Source: Mesorhizobium sp.
GTDB taxonomy: Bacteria > Pseudomonadota > Alphaproteobacteria > Rhizobiales > Rhizobiaceae
DNA: 64,000 nucleotides
Direction of reading: 5' to 3'
Assembly (NCBI GenBank): GCA_004020315.1
Contig: SAQG01000015.1
Coordinates: 32,503 to 96,502, forward strand
The translations under genes were made by a program, and so were the position numbers. Below the pieces are notes generated by a model. The model was given only the letters and a program-made list of their open reading frames with translations. It did not search any database and was not told the origin of the DNA. Of the stretch, positions 26,025 through 36,651 are shown piece after piece; position 1 is the first letter of the stretch, and each line of letters starts with the position of its first letter.

Positions 26025-26630
26025 ATGAGCGGTTTTGCCAACCTGGTGCCGATGGTGATCGAGCAGTCGAGCCGCGGCGAACGCGCCTTCGACATTTTTT
26101 CGCGGCTGCTGCGCGAGCGCATCGTCTTCATCAACGGTCCGATCGACGACAATGTGTCGGCGCTGGTCTGTGCCCAGATTCTGTCGCTGGAATCCGACAA
26201 TCCCGATAAAGAGATTTCCCTCTACATCAACTCGCCGGGCGGTGTGGTCACCAGCGGTTTCGCCATCTACGACACGATGCAGTATATCCGCAGCCCGGTA
26301 TCGACCGTCTGCATGGGCTTTGCCGCCTCGATGGCCTCGTTCCTGCTGATGGCGGGAACGCCGGGGCGGCGTATCGCGCTGCCCAACACCAGCATTCTGC
26401 TGCACCAGCCGTCAGGCGGTTTCCAGGGCCAGGCCTCCGACATCCAGCGCCACGCCGAAGGCATCCTCAGGACGAAGCGGCGCATGACCGAGCTTTACGC
26501 GCACCATTGCGGTCGCACGTTCGAAGAGGTCGAACGCACGCTCGACCGCGACCATTTCATGACCGCGAACGAGGCAAAGACATGGGGCCTTGTCGACCAT
26601 GTTTTCGACACCCGCAAAAAGGCGGCATGA
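26025..26630 (+). CDS. ClpP-like ATP-dependent protease subunit, probable accessory paralogue
   Basis: Serine peptidase of 201 residues. The catalytic residues are visible: Ser in GFAASMASFLLMAG, His in LLHQPSGGFQGQA, Asp in LDRDHFMTANEA. The N-terminus LVPMVIEQSSRGERAFDI is close to housekeeping ClpP. There is no ClpX or tig beside it, and the active-site helix differs from the usual GQAASMGA, so this is likely a second ClpP that could mix into ClpP rings. It starts 22 bases after the AHSA1 gene and may share its arsR-controlled transcript. Confidence 0.87.
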   Translation: MSGFANLVPMVIEQSSRGERAFDIFSRLLRERIVFINGPIDDNVSALVCAQILSLESDNPDKEISLYINSPGGVVTSGFAIYDTMQYIRSPVSTVCMGFAASMASFLLMAGTPGRRIALPNTSILLHQPSGGFQGQASDIQRHAEGILRTKRRMTELYAHHCGRTFEEVERTLDRDHFMTANEAKTWGLVDHVFDTRKKAA

Positions 26631-26730
26631 AAGGAAGCGGCCGCCAGCATTGGCCGCGAAAGACTGTTCGCCGTTTTACCGAGCCGGTCTGGCTTCGGGC
26701 GCTCTGCGGCGTGTTACTGTCGCCGCCGTG

Positions 26731-26949
26731 ATGTCCGGCGCAGCGTTCGCCGAAGACAGTTCAACGCCTTCGCAGAATGGGACGCTGCCCGGCGTGACCA
26801 ACGACTTCCGCATCGCCACGCCGGCTCCCGAGCCCGACGATGCCGTGCCCAGCAAAGGCCAGTTCAAGATCGGCGATACCGACGTCAGAATTTCCGGCAG
26901 CATAACCTTCGATGTCGGCGCCGGCGCGATCAAGGCCCCCCGGCGATAG
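26731..26949 (+). CDS. Possible small secreted protein, start uncertain or frameshifted
   Basis: The ATG at 26731 gives a 72-codon ORF (MSGAAFAEDSSTPSQNGTLP) whose start looks like the end of a signal peptide (AAFA-ED). The rest ends with DVRISGSITFDVGAGAIKA, a porin-like beta segment. A hydrophobic stretch (WLRALCGVLL) lies just upstream in another frame from ATG 26627, so the true gene may start there and carry a frameshift near 26715. The reading frame itself opens at 26590, overlapping clpP. No family is assigned. Confidence 0.4.
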   Translation: MSGAAFAEDSSTPSQNGTLPGVTNDFRIATPAPEPDDAVPSKGQFKIGDTDVRISGSITFDVGAGAIKAPRR

Positions 26950-27718
26950 GACATCGGCCATCATCGCTGCAACAATCTCAAGGCACTCATGCGCGCTTGC
27001 GCCACTGAAACGAATAGCCCCGCCGCTGCTTCCGCAAACGGTCGGGGCGTTCTTGGATCTAAAATCCAATTGCCGGGAGCGCACTGCCGGCTTTTGATCT
27101 CGGATGCTTCGCGGCGTTCAGCCGACGATCCGACTAGTAGTCTCTGATTTTAATGGATCGGCAGGTCACGGTTTGTCGGGCGGCGCAAACGCCTGGCCCT
27201 GGCACTTATGCCTGCCGCGGCTCCAGCGACACGTGGAGCCTCAAGGGACTGCCCGGTGGAGTCATTCCTCTGCTCTCCTTTTCTGTCCATTGCGACTGGT
27301 GTCGTCCGAAGCGCATATCGCAAAAGCCTGCGGCGTCTCGCAGGCCGCCTTAGGCGGCGAGGCCATCGATAGACGGACTGCTTCGGTGACGTTTGGAGTC
27401 TGACTCCCTGAGGCTGAGACGTCAACCGTTGGGTAGCCGATTACAAAAAATGTGATCGCTTGCGTGGCGAATCCGAATTTTGCATCCGTTTTGAGCAGCG
27501 CAGCGTCGGCCGTGGATTACCGTGGATTACATGGACGCTTTTGTCAGGAGCGTGTTCGGCCTTTGTTCTTTCCGCTTGCTCGCCCGCGCGAAAGACGATT
27601 AAAGGCTTTGGTCGAGAGTTGTGGCGTCTCTCGAAAAGGTGGCGAAATTACCTACATAGGGGATGGCCGGGACAACCCGCCATCCCAAGAGATTCCAGAT
27701 CTGAGGCGGCGACCGGCG
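26950..27718. other. Long intergenic region before uvrA
   Basis: I see no convincing gene in these 769 bases; the short ORFs here lack conserved text. It contains a possible hairpin with GCCCCG/CGGGGC arms (about 27015-27046), another with GCCTGCG/CGCAGGC arms (about 27329-27345), and the uvrA SOS box. No RNA gene was recognised. Confidence 0.5.
27554..27568. promoter_or_regulatory. LexA (SOS) box upstream of uvrA
   Basis: GTTC (27554-27557), seven bases, GTTC (27565-27568): an exact alphaproteobacterial SOS box, about 150 bases upstream of the uvrA start. A weaker overlapping GTTC-N7-TTGC follows (27565-27579), the same variant as seen before ssb. Confidence 0.8.
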
Positions 27719-30640
<2,922 letters not shown>

Positions 30641-30673
30641 ACGAGACTGGCTGGCGTTTGGAAGAACCTTCAA

Positions 30674-31144
30674 ATGAAGATCAGAAGAGCGCTTGCCGGT
30701 GATCTTGACGCTGTCGCCCGGCTGACCGACGCCGCCTATGCGCCCTACACCGCCCTGTTCGGAGTGCCGCCGATCCCGGTCACTGAGAACTATGCGCCGC
30801 GGATCGAACGCGGCGAAGTCTGGCTGCTGGAAAGCAGCGGCGAACCGGCCGGACTGATTGTCCTCGAGCGGCACCCGGACCACACAATGATCTTCTCCGT
30901 CGCCGTCGGCCCTGCCTTCCAAGGCAAAGGTTTCGGCATCGCCCTACTCAAATGGGCGGACGAACAGACGCGCCTGTGGCATCTGCCAGAGGTGCGGCTC
31001 TACACCAACGCGAAGATGGAGCGGAACATCGCGCTCTACAACGCCGATGGCTTTCACGAAACGGGTCGCCGGCCAAATCCATACCGGCCAGGATGGACGG
31101 TCGTCGACATGGCTAAAGCCGCCCAGACAACGGCCATCGCCTGA
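30674..31144 (+). CDS. GNAT-family N-acetyltransferase
   Basis: Acetyltransferase of 156 residues starting MKIRRALAGDLDAVARLTDA. The acetyl-CoA loop is VAVGPAFQGKGFGIALLKWA, and the fold ends with NIALYNADGFHETGRR. The substrate is unknown. It begins 33 bases after uvrA and could be read from the same transcript. Confidence 0.85.
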   Translation: MKIRRALAGDLDAVARLTDAAYAPYTALFGVPPIPVTENYAPRIERGEVWLLESSGEPAGLIVLERHPDHTMIFSVAVGPAFQGKGFGIALLKWADEQTRLWHLPEVRLYTNAKMERNIALYNADGFHETGRRPNPYRPGWTVVDMAKAAQTTAIA

Positions 31145-31171
31145 TCCTTTTCAGCAAACGGGAGGACGACA

Positions 31172-31978
31172 GTGACTCAGTCAGGAACAATTCGCGCCGG
31201 TATGGGCGGCTGGACCTTCGAGCCGTGGGACAAGGCGTTCTATCCGGACAACCTGTCCAAGGCGAAGCAGCTGCACTACGCAACCCGGCAGGTACCGAGC
31301 GTCGAGGTCAACGGCACCTACTATTCGAGTTTCAAGGAGCCGACCTTCGTCAAATGGGCAAACGAGGCGCCGGATGGCTTCGTTTATTCGCTGAAAGGCA
31401 ACCGCTTCGTCACCAACCGCCGCGTGCTCGGCGAGGCTGGCGAGTCGATGATGCGCTTCCTGGAGTCGGGCGTCGCCGCACTAGGCGACAAGCTCGGGCC
31501 GATCCTGTGGCAGTTCGCGCCGACGAAAAAGTTCGATCCGGACGATTTCGAGGCCTTCCTCAAGCTTTTGCCTGAAAAGCAGGACGGCGTTGCGCTGCGC
31601 CATGCGGTGGAGGTGCGCAACGACAGCTTCGTCGTGCCGGAATTCGCCGCGCTGGCGCACAAATACAAGGTGGCGATCGTCTACGCCGACCACGCCAAAT
31701 ATCCAGCGATCGCCGACGTCACCGGCGATTTCATCTATGCGCGGTTGCAGACCGGCAACGATGACAATCCCGACTGCTACACGCCAAAGGCGCTCGACGA
31801 ATGGGCGGCGCGCACAAAAACCTGGGCGGAAGGCAAGGTGCCTGCCGACCTGCCGCGTGCCGATCCCTCAACCGAAGCGCCGGTCAAACCGCGTGATGTG
31901 TTCGTCTACTTCATCACCGAGGGCAAGGTCCGTGCGCCGTTCGGCGCCATGGCGCTGATGAAGCGCGTCACAGGCTGA
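31172..31978 (+). CDS. DUF72 family protein
   Basis: Protein of 268 residues with a TIM-barrel-like DUF72 fold. It starts at GTG 31172 with GGGAGGACGACA upstream and reads MTQSGTIRAGMGGWTFEPWD. Family segments are VPSVEVNGTYYSSFKEPTFV, FVYSLKGNRFVTNRR, LGPILWQFAP and DFIYARLQTG. The biochemical role of the family is not known. It follows the GNAT gene by 27 bases. Confidence 0.87.
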   Translation: MTQSGTIRAGMGGWTFEPWDKAFYPDNLSKAKQLHYATRQVPSVEVNGTYYSSFKEPTFVKWANEAPDGFVYSLKGNRFVTNRRVLGEAGESMMRFLESGVAALGDKLGPILWQFAPTKKFDPDDFEAFLKLLPEKQDGVALRHAVEVRNDSFVVPEFAALAHKYKVAIVYADHAKYPAIADVTGDFIYARLQTGNDDNPDCYTPKALDEWAARTKTWAEGKVPADLPRADPSTEAPVKPRDVFVYFITEGKVRAPFGAMALMKRVTG

Positions 31979-32074
31979 CGGTCTCGAATTGTGACATCTT
32001 CACCACCATCGTAACCTTATCGATACCTCCTTGCTGCATGAATCCGCGGAGCTAGGGCAGCCGCGGGTTAGGGC

Positions 32075-33226
32075 ATGTCGCTCGACTACCACTCACTTCT
32101 GCTGGCTGTCGGTTTTTCGGCCGCCTGCCTGAGCCTGACATTGTTCGGCATCTGGCTGACCGCGCGAACCGAAAAGTTCCTGCTGACTTGGTCGATCAGC
32201 GCGCTGTTGATCGTCGGCGACGTTGTTATCTACAAGGACTATATCGAGACGCCTGGACGCATCCTCGGCATCGCGACGTTCGCCCTGCTCCTGGTTGGGT
32301 TCTCGACCATGCTGGGCGCGGCCTACCAGTTCAGGTCAGGCCGGTCGCCGATCCCGCTGACGGTCTTCGGCAGCTGCATCTCGATGGCCCTGGCACTGCC
32401 GCCGATGGCGCTCGGCTATGACGGGCTCGGCTTCATCTTCGAAAATTTCGTTGCCGCCCTGCTTCTGTTTGCAACGGCCTATCAGTACTGGATCGGGCGC
32501 AGCGAAGCCCCTGTCCCGATCATCGGCCTCACCGTGCTCTACTCGACCACCGGGATCTCCTTTGTGCTGTGTGCCATGGCGCTTGCATGGGATGGAAAGC
32601 TGGTCCTTGGACATGCGCCGAGCAACTGGGCCGAGGATCTGAGCCTCGTCGTCGTAATCGCCAGCATGACCGGCATCGGCGCCCTTTCGCTGGCACTCAA
32701 CCAGGGCCGTCTGGCCCGACATCACCGTCTGGCTGCGCTGACCGATCCGCTGACCGGCCTGCTCAATCGGCGCGCCCTGTTCGATCTCAATGGCGGCGCC
32801 CCGATCGGGGCCTTCACGGCGGTGGTCGTATTCGACCTCGACGGCTTCAAGGCCATCAACGACGAATTCGGCCACGCCACAGGCGATCAGGTGCTGAAAG
32901 TGTTCGCCGAGGAACTGGTCGAGAATCTTCGCCCGACCGACGTCGCCGCGCGCATGGGCGGAGAGGAATTCGCGCTGGTTCTGCAGCGCATCCTGCCCGA
33001 AGCGGTGGAGTTTATCGCCGAGCGCATACGCACCGCCTTCGCCGCGCGTGTCATCGAGACCGAAACCCGTCCCCTGACGTGTACGGTCAGCGCCGGATAC
33101 GCTTTCGGCAGCAACGACGGCATCAGCTTCGACAAGGTGCTCAGCGCCGCCGACAAGGCGCTCTATGCCGCCAAACGCGGCGGTCGCAACCGCGTCGCGG
33201 CCTCGATCTTTCGACGCGCAAGCTAG
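32075..33226 (+). CDS. Membrane-anchored diguanylate cyclase (GGDEF)
   Basis: Protein of 383 residues with about six N-terminal membrane helices (residues 5-205) and a C-terminal GGDEF domain. The active-site loop is GGEEF (ARMGGEEFALVL), and an inhibitory I-site RPTD lies five residues before it, so c-di-GMP product inhibition is expected. DPLTGLLNRRAL and VVVFDLDGFKAINDEFGH are also intact. It should make c-di-GMP in response to an unknown membrane signal. Stand-alone gene. Confidence 0.92.
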   Translation: MSLDYHSLLLAVGFSAACLSLTLFGIWLTARTEKFLLTWSISALLIVGDVVIYKDYIETPGRILGIATFALLLVGFSTMLGAAYQFRSGRSPIPLTVFGSCISMALALPPMALGYDGLGFIFENFVAALLLFATAYQYWIGRSEAPVPIIGLTVLYSTTGISFVLCAMALAWDGKLVLGHAPSNWAEDLSLVVVIASMTGIGALSLALNQGRLARHHRLAALTDPLTGLLNRRALFDLNGGAPIGAFTAVVVFDLDGFKAINDEFGHATGDQVLKVFAEELVENLRPTDVAARMGGEEFALVLQRILPEAVEFIAERIRTAFAARVIETETRPLTCTVSAGYAFGSNDGISFDKVLSAADKALYAAKRGGRNRVAASIFRRAS

Positions 33227-33268
33227 CCGCTCTCGGCGGCACAGCGCATCCGCCGCTTCCGTCAGCCC

Positions 33269-33445
33269 TCACGCCGCCATCACGACCTCGTTGTAGGTAT
33301 CGAGATCGACGTAGAAGACCTTGGTGATCTCTGCGATCAGCTCGTCGTGGTCGTATCCTCGCGATTTCAGAATGTTGATGGCGGTCATGATGTCGACGCG
33401 CTCGGTGAGCCGTCGTTTCTGGTAGTCTTCGACGTAGCGTTCCAT
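33269..33445 (-). CDS. Small conserved hypothetical protein, 58 residues
   Basis: The ORF from ATG 33445 (AAGGGG upstream) encodes MERYVEDYQKRRLTERVDIM and ends TKVFYVDLDTYNEVVMAA. It is predicted to be largely helical, with no signal or membrane segment. The frame continues upstream to 33616 without convincing sequence. It is convergent with the GGDEF gene. No family is recognised with confidence. Confidence 0.6.
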   Translation of the reverse strand: MERYVEDYQKRRLTERVDIMTAINILKSRGYDHDELIAEITKVFYVDLDTYNEVVMAA

Positions 33446-33605
33446 TGGCTGCCCCTTAGCCCAAGTGCCCCAAATGCGTTGAACAAAAACAGATCGCAGG
33501 GAGGGGGCTGCTTGCACGGAACGTGCTGGCTGAGCCTGCGCCTCACCTTGATCTGTCAACGAGACTGATACGGAAAGCGGCCGACTCAACAAGGCCGAGT
33601 ATAGC

Positions 33606-33690
33606 TTAGCATGCAATCTTCAGCGCGCTCGAGTTGCAAACGGTGTCGTTGAAGAAAATCTCGTAGACCTTCGTGACTTCGTCATCCTTG
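33606..33690 (-). pseudogene. Possible 3' remnant of a small gene
   Basis: On the minus strand this stretch reads KDDEVTKVYEIFFNDTVCNS, ending SALKIAC-stop. The VTKVY part faintly resembles ITKVFY in the 58-residue protein downstream. Its 5' side is cut by a REP-like repeat starting at 33681. It may be a degenerate paralogue tail; the match is short. Confidence 0.25.
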
Positions 33691-33889
33691 GGCGCAGCGA
33701 CGCGAAGCGGAGCGAAGACCCAAGGATCCATGCCGTGACTTCAGAGCATCGCCACGGTGCAGAATCCAGGATGGGGGGCGCCGGAGAACGGCTTCTATTC
33801 TTGACCGCTGCACTCTTCGGCGAATGTCACGGCATGGATCCTGGGGTCTGCGCCGCGTCGCTTCGCTCCTTGCTTCGCCCCAGGATGAC
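33681..33889. repeat. Inverted pair of REP-like elements
   Basis: Copy 1 (33681-33739) runs GTCATCCTTGGGCGCAGCGA to GGATCCATGCCGTGAC. Copy 2 (33826-33889) is the same element in reverse, starting GTCACGGCATGGATCCTGGG. Each copy has internal CCTTGGG/CCCAAGG-type arms. Together they can form a large stem with an 86-base spacer. They follow the urtE stop, so they may end or protect the urt transcript. No gene is seen in the 457 bases from 33446 to 33902 apart from the possible remnant at 33606. Confidence 0.75.
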
Positions 33890-33902
33890 GACGGGATGGA
33901 CC

Positions 33903-34598
33903 CTACACCGTAAGAAATTTCCGAACATCCGCCCGGTCGAGATCCTCGGCCGGGCCGGTGTGGACGATCTGCCCGCGGTCCATGATGTTGACCTCGTCCG
34001 CCAGTTCCCGGCAGAAATCGAGATACTGTTCAACCAGCAGCACGGCGATGCCGGCCTGGTCGCGCAGATAACGAATGGCGCGGCCGATATCCTTGATGAT
34101 CGACGGCTGGATGCCTTCGGTCGGCTCGTCGAGCACCAGCAGTTTCGGCCGCATCACCAGTGCCCTGCCGATGGCAAGCTGCTGCTGCTGGCCGCCGGAA
34201 AGGTCGCCGCCCCTGCGACCGAGCATCTGCTTCAGCACTGGGAACAATTCGAAGACGTGGCCGGGAATGTTGCGATCGGCGCGCTTCAATGGCGCAAAGC
34301 CCGATTCGAGGTTTTCCCGCACGGTCAGCAGCGGGAAGATCTCCCTGCCCTGCGGCACGAATGCGATGCCCGACCGGGCGCGATCATACGCCGCGCTCCG
34401 GTCGAGCGCCTTCCCCTCGAAGGCAACACTTCCGCTCGTCAGCCGGTGATGGCCGACGATCGATCTCATCAAACTGGTTTTGCCGACGCCGTTGCGCCCG
34501 AGCACGCAGGTGATCTTGCCCGCGCCGGCCTTAAGCGAGACGCCACGCAGCGCCTGGGCGGCGCCGTAATGGAGCGTGGCGTTGGAGACTTCGAGCAT
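33903..34598 (-). CDS. urtE: Urea ABC transporter ATPase UrtE
   Basis: LivF-like ABC ATPase of 231 residues (MLEVSNATLHYGAAQALRGV). Walker A is GRNGVGKTSL, signature LSGGQQQQLAIGRAL, Walker B LLVLDEPTEGIQPSII. The QPSIIKDI extension is typical of UrtE. It energises urea uptake with UrtD. Last gene of urtABCDE, 70 bases after urtD. Confidence 0.92.
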   Translation of the reverse strand: MLEVSNATLHYGAAQALRGVSLKAGAGKITCVLGRNGVGKTSLMRSIVGHHRLTSGSVAFEGKALDRSAAYDRARSGIAFVPQGREIFPLLTVRENLESGFAPLKRADRNIPGHVFELFPVLKQMLGRRGGDLSGGQQQQLAIGRALVMRPKLLVLDEPTEGIQPSIIKDIGRAIRYLRDQAGIAVLLVEQYLDFCRELADEVNIMDRGQIVHTGPAEDLDRADVRKFLTV

Positions 34599-34668
34599 GG
34601 TCAGCGCTTTCGCCAACGCCTGAAGAACGAAAGGTCGAAATGATGGAACGGAACGCGCCAGACCATGA

Positions 34669-35415
34669 TCATCTCCCCAGATAGACTTCGACGACACGCT
34701 CGTCGGCCGAAACGAAATCGAGCGAGCCTTCGGACAGGACCGAGCCTTCGTGCAGGCAGGTGACCTTGACACCGAGCTCGCGCACGAAATGCATGTCGTG
34801 CTCGACGACGATGACCGAATGGTCGCGCGCTATATCCTTAAGCAGCCGCGCGGTCTCCTCGGTCTCGGCATCGGTCATGCCGGCGACCGGTTCGTCGACC
34901 AGCAGCAGCTTCGGATCCTGCGCCAAGAGCATGCCGATCTCGAGCCATTGCTTCTGTCCGTGGCTGAGATTGGCGGCGAGTTCGTCGCGCTTATCGCCGA
35001 GCCGGATGATGCCGAGGATGTCGTCGATCTGCCGCGCCTCCGCGGCCGAGCGGCGATGGAACAGTGCCGGGAAAATCGAACGCGGGCCCTTCAGCGCCAG
35101 CATCAGATTGTCCTCGATCGTGTGGTTTCCGAAGACCGTCGGCTTCTGGAATTTCCTGCCGATTCCCATCATGGCGATCTCGGCCTCGTCATGTTTCGTC
35201 AGGTCGACCTCGCCGTCGAAGAAAACCTCGCCCGCGTCGGGCCGTGTCTTGCCGGTGACGATGTCCATCATCGTCGTCTTGCCGGCGCCGTTGGGACCGA
35301 TGATCGCCCGCATCTCGCCTTTGTCGAGCACCAGTGACAGGTTGTTGATGGCGCGAAAGCCGTCGAAGGAAACCGAGACGCCGTCGAGATAGAGGATGGT
35401 GTTGCTTTTCGACAT
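34669..35415 (-). CDS. urtD: Urea ABC transporter ATPase UrtD
   Basis: LivG-like ABC ATPase of 248 residues. Walker A is GPNGAGKTTMMD, the UrtD-typical segment DIVTGKTRPDAGEVFFDG follows, and the signature is LSHGQKQWLEIGMLLAQDP, with Walker B LLLVDEPVAGMTD. The start lies four bases after the urtC stop. It acts at the cytoplasmic face with UrtE. Confidence 0.93.
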   Translation of the reverse strand: MSKSNTILYLDGVSVSFDGFRAINNLSLVLDKGEMRAIIGPNGAGKTTMMDIVTGKTRPDAGEVFFDGEVDLTKHDEAEIAMMGIGRKFQKPTVFGNHTIEDNLMLALKGPRSIFPALFHRRSAAEARQIDDILGIIRLGDKRDELAANLSHGQKQWLEIGMLLAQDPKLLLVDEPVAGMTDAETEETARLLKDIARDHSVIVVEHDMHFVRELGVKVTCLHEGSVLSEGSLDFVSADERVVEVYLGR

Positions 35416-35418
35416 CGC

Positions 35419-36651
35419 TCACTCCGCCGGCTGCGGTTCGGGGCCGGACGCGGACCAGTCGCCCGGCGTTCTCGCAGCCGAGCGAACGATCTTCGGCGGT
35501 GGCGGGACGTCAGGATCGGTGCCGGCCTCCTCGGCGATCGAGGCTGCGCGCAGCGCCTTGGCATTGCCGCGCCAGGAATCCCACGTGCCGACAATGCCCT
35601 TGGGCAGGAACAGTGTGACGGCGACAAACAGTCCACCGAGCGCAAACAGCCAGAACTCGGGCAGCACGCCTGTGAACCAGGATTTGCCGGCATTGACCAC
35701 CAGCGCGCCGATGATCGGCCCGACGATGGTGCCGCGCCCGCCTACTGCCGCCCATACCACGACCTCGATCGAATTGGACGGCTCGAACTCGCCTGGATTG
35801 ATGATGCCGACCTGCGGCACGTAGAGCGCGCCGGCGATGCCGGCCATGACAGCCGACACGGTGAAGGCGAACAGTTTGACGTTCTCCGCCCGCCAGCCGA
35901 GAAAGCGCGTGCGGCTCTCGGCGTCGCGCACCGCCATCAGCAGCTTGCCGTATTTGGAACCGACGATTGCCCAGGTAACGAAGACGGCGAGCGCCAGCGT
36001 GACGGCGCTGGCCGCGAACAATGCCGAGCGTGTCGCATCGGCCTGCACGTTGAAGCCGAGAATATCCTTGAAATCGGTCAGGCCGTTGTTGCCGCCGAAA
36101 CCCATGTCGTTGCGGAAAAACGCAAGCAGCAGCGCATAGGTCATCGCCTGGGTGATGATCGACAGATAGACGCCGGTGACGCGGCTGCGGAAGGCGAACC
36201 AGCCGAAGACGAAGGCAAGCAGGCCAGGCACCGCAAGCACCATGATCGCGGCAAACCAGAAATGGTCGAAACCGTACCAGAACCACGGCAATTCCTTGTA
36301 GTTCAGGAACACCATGAAGTCCAGCAGCAGCGGATTGCCGTAGACGCCGCGCGAACCGATCTGCCGCATCAGATACATGCCCATCGCATAGCCGCCGAGC
36401 GCGAAGAAGGCGCCGTGGCCGAGCGAAAGGATGCCGCAATAGCCCCAGACGAGATCGAGCGCCAAGGCGAGCAGCGCATAGCAGAGATACTTGCCGGTGA
36501 GCGCGACGACATAGGACGGCACGTAGAACGCACTCGTCGGCGAGACCGCAAGATTGAGCAGCGGCACGATGAAGGCGACCGCCAAAAGGATGAAGATCGT
36601 GATGGCGACGCGGCGGTCGGCGCCGGCGGCGAAGAAGCGTCCCGTGATCAT
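35419..36651 (-). CDS. urtC: Urea ABC transporter permease UrtC
   Basis: LivM-like permease of 410 residues with about ten membrane helices. The family motif GYCGILSLGHGAFFALGGYAMG is clear (first part only quoted: GYCGILSLGHGAFFALGG). The C-terminus is a hydrophilic tail with a Pro/Glu-rich stretch. It overlaps urtB by four bases (ATGA). It pairs with UrtB to form the channel. Confidence 0.92.
   Translation of the reverse strand: MITGRFFAAGADRRVAITIFILLAVAFIVPLLNLAVSPTSAFYVPSYVVALTGKYLCYALLALALDLVWGYCGILSLGHGAFFALGGYAMGMYLMRQIGSRGVYGNPLLLDFMVFLNYKELPWFWYGFDHFWFAAIMVLAVPGLLAFVFGWFAFRSRVTGVYLSIITQAMTYALLLAFFRNDMGFGGNNGLTDFKDILGFNVQADATRSALFAASAVTLALAVFVTWAIVGSKYGKLLMAVRDAESRTRFLGWRAENVKLFAFTVSAVMAGIAGALYVPQVGIINPGEFEPSNSIEVVVWAAVGGRGTIVGPIIGALVVNAGKSWFTGVLPEFWLFALGGLFVAVTLFLPKGIVGTWDSWRGNAKALRAASIAEEAGTDPDVPPPPKIVRSAARTPGDWSASGPEPQPAE

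Noticed and set aside
27104..27403. 99-codon ORF in the gap before uvrA
   Set aside because: No ribosome binding site, no recognisable protein features and odd composition.
26950..27718. tRNA or structured RNA gene in the long gap
   Set aside because: No cloverleaf or known riboswitch pattern was found by eye; only simple hairpins.
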